Below, piece after piece: positions 13,601-28,600 of a stretch of DNA of 64,000 bases. The notes under the pieces were generated by a model that was given only the letters and a program-made list of their open reading frames with translations, ran no database searches and had not been told where the DNA came from. The DNA is from Liolophura sinensis (taxonomy: Eukaryota > Mollusca > Polyplacophora > Chitonida > Chitonidae): the NCBI RefSeq assembly GCF_032854445.1, contig NC_088295.1, forward strand, positions 19,703,385-19,767,384, given 5' to 3'. The number at the start of each line of letters is the position of its first letter. Position 1 is the first letter of the stretch. A program made the position numbers and the translations under genes.

Positions 13601-16600
13601 CTCTCCACTCCGGCGGTTGATGTAACCATGCTGTATCCATAGCAACTGCCAACATTTATGCTTGTGAGAGCATGATCCATCTGTGTTGTCTAATCGCATT
13701 TAATAGAAGCTGATTGTTTAAGATAACAGTTGAATGGAATTATAGACTGTTTAGCAGATGCATACAGCGGTCTGTTTTTTGGGGTGGGGGAGTAGGGGGG
13801 GGGGGGGGTTCTGTTCCTTTTTTTTTTCTTTTTTTTTTTTTTTCATCTGTCTGATAGTAGCCCTCACCTCCAAATAGCTGCCAGCCCATCCTGTTTTATT
13901 TAGTACCATAAAGCATGTTGACTTTTGGATATCATCCCATTAATGATTAATCCTGATTGCTTGTGTGCTAAATGCCAGAGGGAATAATAATCATATAGCA
14001 TTAAAGCATTACTGAAATTTAGTGTCATTAAAAACATACATGTATCTCACAATTGAAGTCATAAAGAAAAAAAATTTAAGTTGAAGAGGTTGCGCAAAGA
14101 TCTTTTATGTATTGGTGTTTTGAATTTTTTTAAAAAATGAACTATGTTGTCTTTGTCCAGTGGTATGTGCATGTGTGTGTATTTGTTGGCACATTGTAAG
14201 AACATGTTTATGTCTGAGAAATATGTATTAAATCATCAGACGTGTAAAACTTAAGATATTGATTCCATTAACTTGTGAATACATCTGAGGCATGAAAGAG
14301 TTCTCGAAACTAAACAAAGTGAACGGCGCTGTGTGCTGTTGTTGATTAATGATTTTCTGCTTTGATCTTCGAGTTATTGGTCTTAGCAACAGGTATGTTT
14401 TGTAATGACCAGTGTAGCAGAGAATTCTGCTGTGGACTATCTTTTGAAGTGTGTTGCTCTGCCCTGGCTAGCGTATACATTGTTGATTATGAATGTGTTC
14501 GGGAGTTTAGGATCCAGTCTATATCTACCTCAACAGTCTTGCAGTCTAAATGCTAGCTGTGATACAAGAAACTCAGCTTTGATAGAATTAAGCAATGCAG
14601 GCTTTTTTAAAATACCTCCTTCAAATAGATGTAGCATGATACATCCAAGGGATCTGTAAGCCCTGCCCAGAAGGTTGGATTTGTTACATCTTTGATGTTC
14701 TATAGTGTGGGCATTATCTTCATTTTCACAGCAAAATTCTAAACTGTATGATGAACTGTAACATTATGTGTACTTTAAATTTAAAATATTAATTTAAATT
14801 AACTTTTTACTCTCATATACTGATGTAAAATTTTCCTGTTATCAGCGTAAAATGTGAAGTCTTACATAACCGTATTCTGAAGAAGACAAATATTGTAGTG
14901 TCTAACTCATCATTCTTCTGTGATTTCCAGCCAGATAAATATTGTCTTGTATAATATTCTGCCCAGAATATTACATTCTATGTTTGTAGGGCATGTGTCA
15001 CAGAAAGCATTCAGCAGTGCCCGTGCACAGTTTGCGAAGTCTTACGTATGTTAAAGACCACTAGTTTTCCATGAGTGGGATTCAGAGCATCACACTCAGT
15101 ACATCACAAATGGGAAAGATCTACAGTAACTTGCCAAAAGCCAGTGGTTTATCTCAGACTCTCCAGTTTCCTCCACCTATAGAACTTACTCGCCATCTTT
15201 TAAGTGGAGAAAGCGTTGGAAAAGAAGATAGATATAATTTTCTTAGACAAATTATCCAACATTAATATGTGTGCAGATTTCCATATTTTGTTTACGCCAC
15301 CTACACCATTACACCACAGGGATCATGATGACGAGTCCTCGGTGTTTGATGCTGCTAAGAAGCTGAATGAGGTGGCCAGTTTCCGTGGCTTGGGACGGTT
15401 CTTCAAGCAGGTGGCCCAGTCCGCTCGCACCCGCAGTAGTGGCAGCGTAGATGACTTTCTGGGCTGTGTCAATGTCCCTCTTCATGTGAGTTGCTGTCGA
15501 GCAAAAGAAATATTTGTAGCATTTATTTTCATTCCCTTCTTTCAGTGACTTTTAACATTTTGTCGTGCTTCGTATGTTGTGCTTCCTCCTGTTTTTTAGA
15601 AACCTGTACATCACATGATGAAAAGTTTATCAGCAAATTGCCAGAGGTCATTGGTTTACCCTAGGCAATCCAGTTTCCTCCACCCATAAATAAATCGTAA
15701 TTGTTTCGTTTTGGATGTTGTGACGTCTGGGTGTGAAATAACCAAAAAGTAATATCCAAAATGATATCTAACCTTGTGAATAGCACCGCTTATCTGTGAA
15801 GGAAATCCTGGTATTTAATATATGTTATGCACATAAACTGTACGTTCTGGTTTCAGGATGTGCCATCAACAGGCATGCTAAAGTGGTATCCCCTGGAGGG
15901 GCGGACATCACGCTCAAAGATTCAGGGGGAGATTTGCCTACAGCTTAGCCTGGCTACTCGGGAGGATCGGGGAATTCCCGAGGATGACAACTGGACTGAT
16001 GTCAAGCAGCACGAGGACCTTATGTGTATCTTCATACAGCATGAGCAGAGAAAGTTCCGGGTAAGTGGGAGTCTCTGAGAAATGCATTTCAAGTACATTG
16101 AGCCAGCTCCTTGCATGTCAGTCTTGTTAAGGATACTGCAGTTTTCCAGGTAACAAATCATGCATCTAAAAGTGATGAATTATTAACACTTCTTTTGTTT
16201 GATGGTGAGCAAATGTCTTGTCAGGATGTAATCTTTTCAGCTTCCTCTTTGACTCACCATATGACTGCCAGTGAAATATTGATAACATGGCAGTCCTTGC
16301 CCCTCGAAGCAGTCATTGAATATGGGAATTACATGTATGCCTATGAATTTATTTATTTGTTTGATTGGTGTTTCACACCATACTCAAGAATATTTCACAG
16401 TGACCAACATTATGGTGGGAGGAAACTGAGCAGAGCTTGGGTGATATCCACGAGTCTTTGCTCAGTATATACATACACTCTCAAATGACTGGCTACAAAA
16501 TAAGACTCTATACCAGTAAGAGGATACAAGATGTGAGAAGTATTCAGGCTTACATTTTTCAGGCTTATGTAAAAGGCCTGCAATGCAGCTAATTTTCAGA

Positions 16601-19600
16601 GAACTGATTGAGGTTGTTCATTTATGTGGGTTCTTTAACTGGAATAATTCATTTGGGATCATCAATTCCTGGAATATAGGATTATAGCTTCATGATCAAT
16701 TCTTGGAAAGAGAAGGAGCAAAAAACACATATGTAACACTGCCTGTCTTAAACACCAATTCAGTAAATAAATAGATGACTAAATGTGTGATGTGTTTGTG
16801 TTTTTGGTCAGGATGCGAGTTACAAGTGGAGTGGGAATTTACCCCAGGCTGCCCTCACCATCCTCCATCAGCATGCCATACAGGGTGACGTCACAAACAT
16901 ACAACAGGCCGTCTGGTCAGTACAGCCTAATACAACACACAGTGGAAGCTTAGTTATTGTTCAGTAGGAAAATGGCTATAGTGATAAAAATGGATTGATT
17001 TCAAAACACAGTAATTGTTTGTTTCGGGGGGGGGGGGGGGGGGCTATTACTCAGCTGGCCCCATACAATATACCTTGTAATATTTGACATTTTTCTGAGA
17101 GAACTATTTGCAGATATGAGAATAATAAATGTATTAATTCAGCACTGTTCATGGTATTAAAAAATAAGTGCACAATATCCAGTAAGTGTCACCGACCATT
17201 TTTAAATTCAGTATACCATCATAGGTATTGTTGACTGACATAGACATTTAGTATTCAGACCATTTGTATTTTTCAGTCGCTGGGTGGCATACAGTAGGAA
17301 GCACATGGAACACCCATTTGACTACGCCTTTCTGTTGAAGTTGTTAGAAGAGTTAGAGGAGATCTGGGTACCCGGCTCACTGTCCCGAGATGAGGTGGGT
17401 CATCGAGTGGTCTTAGCTTTACCTCCAGGGTATAGAATCTGAGTGTCCAAAGATCAGCACCATCTTAATATCCCTTGATGCTGAGTACATTTGGACCAGT
17501 AAAGTCTAACATAACTTTAGTTTACTGCTGTTTCAAAAGGTAATTCAGAAGATTTTGAAGACTAAAATGTGTTGGTCAGCCAGGGGCATATATGTACTCA
17601 TGGACATTATACAATGACGTGTATACACCAGATAAGATTTCTGTAACGTTCCAAAACATGCTCTTTGTCTGTGGTTGGAATTTGTTGAGGATTTAAGGTA
17701 GATGTAATTTTAACATGATTACTTGAACCTGAAGTGTTTTTTTTCCAAGATCATTCTGCTGGTTTCTTGTACAGTACTTATTATCAGTAATAAGGGTTGA
17801 AGACTATAAGCTTTATACTTGCATAGCAAGGTCTTCATGTCAGCGAGTTTGCAATTTGTGATGGTTACCCTAGGCTGTGCATGATAAATCACACTCAAAA
17901 TGATGAATTCAGTATGAGTAATGCCTTCAGTATTGTGTGCCACTGCTGTCTTCAATTCAGAGTCTTAAAAAAACATGCAATTCATTGTTAATTTATTGCC
18001 TTCACAAAGAAATCATTAAAATTTTGTGGAAAGTCAATTTTGTGGTGAATAAATTGTTTTTGTAAAAACAGGTCAGTTTTTTCTTCAAGCTTCATGTGCC
18101 AACAAGAGGCCAGTGAGCAAACTTTGTGTTATCCTTAGTAGACTAGTTCAGGAGTTACCACATGGTTATAATACTGTTTTAATGCTGAAAATCAAAGCAA
18201 TGTTCTAATCCAGTCAAATTGTTCTATCCACAGGAGGAATCTCTTGCAGAATCATTCAACATTTTCATAGAGTTTTGCCTCAATCTCATCCGCAAAATCC
18301 GAGATATTTTCCCTCCCGCCAACAAAGCCGCTTACCGTAGACTAGAATATATTGTACAGTAAGGCATTCCATCCTTCATTAATCTTGCATATCAAACGTT
18401 CTCTGAAAAAAAAGGTTTTTGAATTGAAATGTTGCAGATAAAATCCATAGTAATTTGAATAGTTTCACTGTAATGTATTTATCTTTGATCATGTTAAAGA
18501 ATATAATCAATTAAGTAGCTTCACTGTAAGGTAATTATCTTGATCATATTAACGGAAAAGACCTCCTTTAATTTATTTTTTTAGATTTTTGTGAGGAGAG
18601 TTAAAGGCACTCAAACATTGACTTCTAAGGTGGGCTTTATGGATCATACTATCAGAGGTTAGGAACTCTGACATCACAGGATGTTTATCCCCCTCTAATC
18701 ATGACGCTGAATGTTTGAATAACTGATTTTATCCATAAGTGAAACATTACTGAAATAATGTTCTCCATAATGCCTTCCTTCTGGTGAACATCAGGGGGAA
18801 AAACATGATGTGACGTCAGAGTTCCTCGCTACTGTCAGCATGGCTCATAATGCCCACCATAGTTTTCAAATATTTCAAACACCCTCTCCAAAAAATCTGA
18901 AAAAATTAAATGAAAGTATTTTTTTGCATTGTTTTCATTTGTCTTTATGATGAAACATACTTTGTGTTTTAGCTTTCTTTTACTTTAAGAAATATTGTCA
19001 TTTCGATAACATCACTGTAATGTAGTTATCTTAATCATATTATGGAATATTATGATTTAAATCAGGTGATTATCTAGAAAATATTAAAGCCTACATTTGC
19101 CAACAAATAAATCAGATTACACATGTCTAATGTTGAACGGATGTTTAATATTGTAGGTAGTCTTGATACATTTAACCCGTTTTGATACAATTTCTCATTG
19201 TGCTTTCTGTTACAGATGTTTATCCAAAATATACAAACTTAAAGTGTTCAAAAGATGCTGTCCATTTCAAAAAGAATTGTACGCAGAGATTAATTATGCC
19301 GTCAAGGTACACATGATCTCTAAAAAATAAAATTATGTTCACATTTAAAGATTGGCAGAATGCATCCCTGTTTATGGAGTTATTCCCCCCTGATCCACTT
19401 GTAAATGTACATTCCTATTTTGACTTAGCCAATGCTTTAAACACTTTCTGGGTTTTCCTCACTTTTAGATTCTTTCACTTCTAGATTCTTCAAAGATATT
19501 TGTGTATGTTTGCTTAAAGCAACAGAATAGAGGTATTTATGTCATGGAAATAAATTGCTTGGAAATGTTATGTTTTCTGACAAACCAATATTAGCGGAAT

Positions 19601-22600
19601 GTTCCCTTCTAAAATGTAGAAAAGACTTATATATGTATATAGAATACTAAGTACATTCTGTTATGTAAGTCTCCATCGTCCTTGTATAAGAGCTAATGAT
19701 ACCGACCTATATGTAGGTTTCTAGGACTGATTCAGTTGGGTATTTACTTTTTACAGAAAGGTACTCTTGAATGGTATGAGAGGATGCATGCCATCTCCAA
19801 GGCTCAAGCCAGGGTAAGGATCCACATCACTTACGTTTTTGGATAACTGAATGCCCACTAGTGCAACGACTACTAATGTAGTGTGATTAATACCTATATT
19901 AAAATGTGCCATAGGGCCATGTAATTTCCTGTGATGTTGGATTTATATACATACTAGCCTAACAATTTTGTGGATCACCATGGTACATGGTTCCGAACAT
20001 TTTGAGCAGTTGAAATCAGCTACTTCTTGTTTATTGGTACATGTTGCCCTCATTTTCGTACTGTTTTGAATACCACCCTCCAGAGGCATGTTTATTACAG
20101 CTGTGATTGATTCTGTCATGTGTGGGCGAATGTGTAGTATGAATAGAAGTACTGCATGTGGATATTTTTGTTGTACACTGATGAAGATCACCAATACTAC
20201 ATGTAGCTAGTAACATTGATTCTGTGTCATGTAATATTGACTTGATTTACAATAGGGGTTTGTTGCTGATGTTGTAGACAGATGAGGATGTGATCCAGTC
20301 CCTGATAGAACTCACCAACATTGTCAACAATGATGTCTACAAGGCAGAGCATTATTATAACAAAATATTTAACAGGTAAATTCTGCCAGGCACTGAAAGC
20401 GTTTGCTATGGTATCAAGATTGCCAGTTTCCCAGTGTCCACTATTTATACAGGTGTGACTTCTTGTCCTGTCTACAGCTCTGAATATGATGCAGTTATAA
20501 TTTTAGCTAGACACATAGACACAGAGATGACAATACTGCCATCAGAACCAGATTGTGTATTTCCCTGTGTCCGCTATTTATACAGGTGTGACTTCTTGTC
20601 CTGTTTACAGCTCTGAATATGATGCAGTTATAATTTTAGCTAGACACATAGACACAGAGATGACAATACTGCCATCAGAACACGATTGGTTATTTCCCTG
20701 TGTCTGCTATTTATACAGGTGTGACTTCTTGTCCTGTCTACAGCTCTGAATATGATGCAGTTATAATTTTAGCTAGACACATAGACACAGAGATGACAAT
20801 ACTGCCATCAGGACCAGATTGTGTATTTCCCTGTGTCTGCTATTTATACAGGTGTGACTTCTTGTCCTGTTTACAGCTCTGAATATGATGCAGTTATAAT
20901 TTTAGCTAGACACATAGACACAGAGATGACAATACTGCCATCAGAACACGATTGGGTATTTCCCTGTGTCTGCTATTTATACAGGTGTGACTTCTTGTCC
21001 TGTCTACAGCTCTGAATATGATGCAGTTATAATTTTAGCTAGATACATAGACACATAGACGACAATACTGCCATCAGGACCAGATTGTGTATTTCCCTGT
21101 GTCCGCTATTTATACAGGTGTGACTTTTTGTCCTGTCTACAGCTCTGAATATGATGCAGTTATAATTTTAGCTAGATACATAGACACATAGACGACAATA
21201 CTGCCATCAGGACCAGACTGTGTATTTCCCTGTGTCCGCTATTTATATAGGTGTGACTTCTTGTCCTGTCTACAGCTCTGAATATGATGCAGTTATAATT
21301 TTAGCTAGACACATAGACACAGAGATGACAATACTGCCATCAGGACCAGATTGTGTATTTCCCTGTGTCCCCTATTTATATAGGTGTGACTTCTTGTCCT
21401 GTCTACAGCTCTGAATATGATGCAGTTATAATTTTAGCTAGACACATAGACACAGAGATGACAATACTGCCATCAGAACCAGATTGTGTATTTCCCTGTG
21501 TCCGCTATTTATATAGGTGTGACTTTTTGTCCTGTCTACAGCTCTGAATATGATGCAGTTATAATTTTAGCTAGATACATAGACACATAGACGACAATAC
21601 TGCCATCAGGACCAGATTGTGTATTTCCCTGTGTCCGCTATTTATATAGGTGTGACTTCTTGTCCTGTCTACAGCTCTGAATATGATGCAGTTATAATTT
21701 TAGCTAGATACATAGACACAGAGATGACAATACTGCCATCAGGACCAGATTGTGTATTTCCCTGTGTCCGCTATTTATACAGGTGTGACTTTTTGTCCTG
21801 TCTACAGCTCTGAATATGATGCAGTTATAATTTTAGCTAGATACATAGACACAGAGATGACAATACTGCCATCAGGACCAGATTGTGTATTTCCCTGTGT
21901 CCGCTATTTATACAGGTGTGACTTTTTGTCCTGTCTACAGCTCTGAATATGATGCAGTTATAATTTTAGCTAGACATATAGACACAGAGATGACAATACT
22001 GCCATCAGAACCAGATTGTGTATTTCCCTGTGTCCGCTATTTATACAGGTGTGACTTCTTGTCCTGTCTACAGCTCTGAATATGATGCAGTTATAATTTT
22101 AGCTAGACACATAGACACAGAGATGACAATACTGCCATCAGGACCAGATTGTGTATTTCCCTGTGTCCGCTATTTATACAGGTGTGACTTTTTGTCCTGT
22201 CTACAGCTCTGAATATGATGCAGTTATAATTTTAGCTAGACACATAGACACAGAGATGACAGTACTGCCATCAGAACACGATTGGGTATTTCCCTGTGTC
22301 CGCTATTTATACAGGTGTGACTTCTTGTCCTGTCTACAGCTCTGAATATGATGCAGTTATAATTTTAGCTAGATACATAGACACAGAGATGACAATACTG
22401 CCATCAGAACCAGATTGTGTATTTCCCTGTGTCCGCTATTTATACAGGTGTGACTTCTTGTCCTGTCTACAGCTCTGAATATGATGCAGTTATAAGTTTA
22501 GCTAGACACAGAGATGACAGTACTGCCATCAGAACACGATTGGGTATTCCCTAATACATGCACGTGTACATTCAGTATAAATAGGACCATATTAGTTTGA

Positions 22601-25600
22601 GCGTCTGTTGAACTCTAATACCTTGGGTCATGACTTATTATGTTGACATATTAACATATTTGTTCGTTTAGAAATAAAACAGCTGTTATGAGAATTGATC
22701 ATTGTTCATAGGAAGCACTTTAACTGTATGTGGAATTTCATACCAAGCAATTCACCTGTGTGTTATTCTTTTTCAGCATTGAACATGTACACTACTTCAA
22801 CTTGACATATCGACAGCTGGAAAAACTGGTATGTCAGTAGAAAACAGATCATTGTAATAAATAAATGATTGCTTGCAAATAAACATTAAATCAACCAGTG
22901 AGAAACTTTAACAACACATCACTTTATAGTAAAGCATTAAAGGCCTGGGTTAATTTTATGCTTTAAACTTAAAAAACAAGTGCAATTATACAAAAATGTC
23001 AATTACCAATATATTTACCTTTGTGTTCTATTTTAACATTTAAAGTTTTGTATATTTCTTGGTATTTTTTCAGTTAGCTGATGATGCAAGCAGAGCGATG
23101 GAAGAAGAAGTAAGTGTGACTGGAGAAAAAATTCTAGAAAAATAATATCTTGGAGAAGTTGGATTGAATAATTTATAAACATCATGATCAGAAGAAGGAA
23201 GCAGAAAATGAACCTTGGATCTGTGAACACAACATTTTAAAAAAAATATATATATATATAATTACTTTAAATTATTAGATTGTGTTAGTCTTACGTTTTT
23301 AATGTTTGTAATGTAGGTGTGCATAGCTACCAAACAGCCATGAATTTTTCGTCGCATGTGGAGACTATATTGTGTACTCTATGTATATACAGGTAATATG
23401 TTATTTCTGACCTTGTGTGTGTGTGCCTGTGTCTGTAGCTTGGGGATGAGATGCACAAGTCCCTGGAGGGCAGCCTGGACCTGGAGGAGACCGAGTTCAT
23501 CAGCAGCTCAGCACTACATTTTAACACAAACCTTTTTGAGCTTTACCTTGCTCTCCAGGAGTTCTGCCGGTTTAAGGAGTCTCTCCCTCAAAAGTAAGTA
23601 AACCCAAAGGAATAAGGATTTTTTAAAAAATGTATTCATTTTGAAAACAAAAATTATATTTTGGTTCAAAGAGCAATTAGTGAAATAATAAGGTTGTTAG
23701 AATTTTCATGAATGAAAAAAGGTATAGGCTACAAAATGTGGTAATAGTATCTCATTCAAAGATGGTAGATGTACATGTTTCAAATTTGTGGAGTTTCTTT
23801 ATGTTGATGCAGACTCATTCTGTTCATATTGTGAATGTATTGAATGTTCTAAATTTCTCCTCTTTGCAGCGAGTGGAGATCTTTGACCATCACACAGTAT
23901 TATGAATGGTTCCGGTTTGCTGTACAGAAATGGCTGGCTGTGGCCAAACACAAGTCCTTAAAACGTATCAAAAAAGCTGTGGAACTAGACAAGGTAAGCT
24001 GTTCCAGGCCTGCTCACCCCATTACTCTCAGTAATTCAATCTGATTGACCTTCACAAAGCAAAAATCATTCCATAAAACATGAAAGTTTTTGACCATTTT
24101 TTTTTTCTTCTTCCATTTGTTTGCTAATGATCTGCGTACTTGTCTTCTTTTCTAACCATGAAGGGAGAAGTGGTAAGTTCGGACCTCTAGGTCGAGGGCG
24201 CTTCACTGGGCACTGGGCACTTATCTGTGATGGTTATAGCAATGCTGTGTCTTCACACCTGCCTGTTACGCTGTGCACATCAGTACTTGTGTGTGCTGTG
24301 TTTGACGCACATCACCCACCCCTGCTTCTACATAGCACATGCAGATCGCTTGTCCCTACACATCCCCTCTTTTTAAATGCAGGTATATTTTTGCATCTAA
24401 ACCTTCTGGTGACACCTAGCCAGCAAAGCTCCACAATGAAGATTCTTCATGTATTTATTTGATTGTTTAATGCAATACTCAAGAATTTTCCACTTAAATG
24501 ACGGTGGTTAGTTTTAAAGATGGAGTGGCCAGCGACCTATTGCAAGATACTGATATGCGCACCATATTGGTGAAAGACAGGTGACAATCTTCAGCGAGCA
24601 ATAGACTGACTGAACAGCCACACGATTCTTGTCAATCGCTTATTGTTAGCTTACCAAGCCCCTCGAGCAGTGGAAGCAGGGGAAAATATGAATTCTGTCC
24701 ATGGCTGAGTTTGTTCCTGAGTCTTATAACGTCCTAGTGATTGACACGGAAGTTCTCAGGCACTGTCCACTTCCAAGATCTTCTCATGTACTTACTACAA
24801 TGTACTGCAATGCATTTACACACTCACCAAGGGTTACATGTCATCTTCCTGTTAGTTGCTATTGGGCTTATGTTTATATAGTATTGATCAAATCTCACAC
24901 AAAGATGCAAGCTATAACCTCATCCCTTTAAGCATTGATTATAATACTTTTGGAAGTTGTGAAATGTTTAGTGTTGAATATACATGTATATACATTTTAA
25001 CCCATGATTCGCCCTGTGTTGGTGATATAACAACACTGATATAAATTTTCAATATTCCACACGTTATATAAATAAACCGAACTTTTGATCGGTCACCCGA
25101 ATTTTCATTGACAAATGAAAAAGTACAACTGCATACCAGACTACTGCTATTGTTTGTTGCTTTGGGAAAAAAAACCAGGGTAGCGATCACTTACTACACC
25201 ATGACAGCAGTTTCCTGGTACCAAAGGGTTAACTTTTTTGGACACTGAAAAGACATAAAATTCTCATATCCTCATGAAATGTGAACAAGAGCAAAGGTTG
25301 GTGAAAGGAAATGAACTGCTTGATGTTGTAAGCCTAAAATAAGGTGGTCAGAAACACAAGTTCACCTGTCATTCAACAACAGTAGCATGCCTTGATATCA
25401 GATTTTCTCAAAATTAAACACCTGCAAACTTACCTTACCACTTTGTAGAGCACCAAAGAGTTGTCTCGTGTGTATGAACTGGTCTGCAACGGATGTACCT
25501 CAATATTATTCTTAGATTTAGTCCATTGTATTGGCCACATCGAAAACAATAATTGGCCCCATGTACTGTGACTTATTCATTCAATGTCATGTCTACCATG

Positions 25601-28600
25601 ACGTAAAAAGTCCAAAACAGAACCAAAATCAGTCGCTTTGAATCATGTTAGATACTGTTTTCTTGCATTCTTCAAGTTTCAGTATGGTTAGTAAGACCAG
25701 TATGTAAGTTTTGAGGTGAATAGTTTGCGTTAAAGGCCTACATTTTAGTATTTTGTTCAGTATGATTTTCGAAATCCCTGCTCCACGCACCCTGCTAGTC
25801 ATTGCATGGTGTCACTTATCACAGAGATATGACCTAGATGTAGATCAGATTTAGGTCACAATTTTGGAATCAAATGTTTCAGTTATGAATGCTGATATAT
25901 TCGAAAAAAAAATAAAATCTCGTCATCTTATCGCACACTAATGAACTGTGTTATGTTTCTTGTTCTCAGAAATCACAGATTTCCTCAATTTTCTGTAGAA
26001 CTATATTTAGTGAAATCTGTGGTTCAATCCCAACCATTTCACATGTATCAATGCCAGTATGCATCTCATTTACGTACTTGTCAAGACAAGCAGACAATGT
26101 CTTCTCTATGAACCACCTAAAACCGCTCAAATTAAATAAGGGATAAATAGGATTTGCAATATGTAACCCATTATATCAGATTTATTAAACTTGTGATGTA
26201 ATTTTCATTTGTTCCTCGCCTCGGAACAAATGAAAATTACACCCCTCGTTTAATACATTTGATATAATGAGTCACTCATTGCATATCCTCTATTTGTGGC
26301 AACATTCAGGAACTGTCACATTGTGTTATCGTAAGCTTCATCACATCAGGGGAATATTGCTCAGCTTTGATGTATTAAAAATTGAAATTCAAAAACAGTT
26401 TCAACTGTTTTCTAGGACAATGGCCCTTTCTAGACACTACATGGGTTTTGAGATTTGAGATTTGCCACGACAGAGTGACATCCCTTTGTGATGCTACCTC
26501 ATCGCATATGGTGTGGGATCTGCCAATTTTAACGTGAGGTCGGAATTTAGAAAGCTAGTTAAAGGAGGATTAGATTGACCTTCTGAATTATTTTCTTGGG
26601 TGGGTTTGGCTTCTCAGTATTATAAATATAATGATATTCTGTGAGTAGTTTGATCTAAACATGAACACATGCTAAAGGATAGGGAGGTTAGCCTACCATA
26701 CCGTAGTGGCAACTTTATTTTGAAATGGGACCTCACTCTGTTATAATAATGTAACTTGAAAACTACACAATTAAAATTTCACCCCCTCATAATTTTACTT
26801 CAAGACAAATGTGTCATATTTAAGTATCAAGTACCAAATACTAAGCATTATGACCAGGGTTTAGATTTTAGCGTAGGTCAGAAATGGCTTTGTTACTAGG
26901 ATCATCTTGACTGTATATAGCATGGCCTACATATATTTATAGCGCTGGTGTTTATATTGGGATACATAAATAGAAATGAAAACAAACTGGTTGTTGATAT
27001 TGCTGTGAAGGGTATATGGCCACATAGAAATGTGACACAGTGAGTTCAGTCTCAGAGTATGACACACTTGGTGTGGGATCGATGTCAGACATGTATCAAT
27101 GTACCTGGAAGCCTCCTTTTATCCTCATAATAGATAAATTACAGCAAATATGTTAAACCAGGCTTTTATTAGTTTATACTTTTCACACATGTACATTATT
27201 GCATATCACTATATTTCACCTGTGCCCCACCTACCCCCCACCTTCTCTGTTGTTTGCTGAAGCACTCACATCAAAAGAAGCAGACTGACTTCTACCTGAC
27301 ATGTTGGTTTACCGTTTTTAAATGTGCTGTTAAATTAGTGGATGATTTCAAATTGTTTATAGGCACAAGAGATTAAGTTTTGAATGTTTTGGATTGTTTC
27401 CATGATGATTTAATGTTTATCAACAATGGTTATACACCGACTGCTGAGTCCTTAGCTTCCTCACCTGTGTACTTTGAATTCTGATCGGTAGTGTACGCTG
27501 ATTTAATATATCATTTTTGTAATACTCAGATTTTAGTGTATGATCTATGTATCATAATTGATGTACCATATTATTTCAATATATTTAATATATATATATA
27601 TATATATATATAATAAGTCTGTAATTTTGTAATTTGTCATTTATGTTGTTCCCTTGTTTTCTCTTTCATTGTTTTAGTAATGTTTAAATTTTTATTTTTG
27701 TACCAGGTGGCAGGATCAAATGACTCTGTCAAATACAGTACATCTGCTGTTGATGTCTGTAGCTGCTTTAACCAGGTGAGCTATGTTGACAGCTAGTCGA
27801 CCATCATAGATAATAATGACACAAACATAACGATGAGATGACTTTTCCATTAACCAAAATTAACTAAATTGTTTGCTCAAAACAACAAAAAAAAAATACT
27901 CAGAAATGATCAGGAACAGTTTCTTACCATAGTCTATCCTGATGAGATGTATTTATTTAAACTGATATCCAAGGCAAATTGGGACTGTTAGTTTTCAAAG
28001 ATCTGCTTGTTTATCATGTCCTGTGGGGTTTGTTTCTTTCAGATAGCAGAGTTTTGGAAACAGTTGTCCTGGCCTGCTGCTAACGGTGCTTTTACATATG
28101 TCTCCAAAGTCACAGAGGTGAGAGTTAGAGATTATTTAGAACAGTTATGTAAAACCTTGCTTGTTGTGTTCACGATGATCAGTTGGGGACATACTGTACC
28201 TATATAAGAAAGCTCAACCACACAGTTGCTGATGCTTTCTCAGGTTTATTTTAAGGCAAGAAAACCATCACTGGCAATGGTCATACCTGTGACAAATGCT
28301 CCTTCAACACTTGCTGTGGGTATGGCTGTTCAAAGAAAACAGTTTGTTGAGAGTTGTTCATGATTAAAAGAGTTACCCAACATTACCCAATTATTTTCAC
28401 ACTAAATATTCAACTTGTAATGTAACAACTTATTTTTTGGTTTGTGATGTCATGAATAAAAAGCCAATCAGTTAGGTTACCATATACATATTCGTGGACA
28501 TGCTTCTCCAATTTACCTGTTGAAATAAAAGGGATGGTGCTGTTTTGATGAGACATTCTAAACCGTATCAAACATGACAGACTGTTTTGATTAGGCATTT

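Larger units (their letters stand above)
23994..27706. other. Intron 17 (3.7 kb), otherwise unassigned
   Basis: Apart from the SINE fragment, MITE candidate and palindrome given separately, and a (TA)n run at about 27589-27613, this AT-rich intron shows no exon or recognised gene. Confidence 0.6.

Noticed and set aside
20434-22478. Series of overlapping 60-64 codon ORFs
   Set aside because: Same frame repeated in each 133-bp unit; not separate genes.
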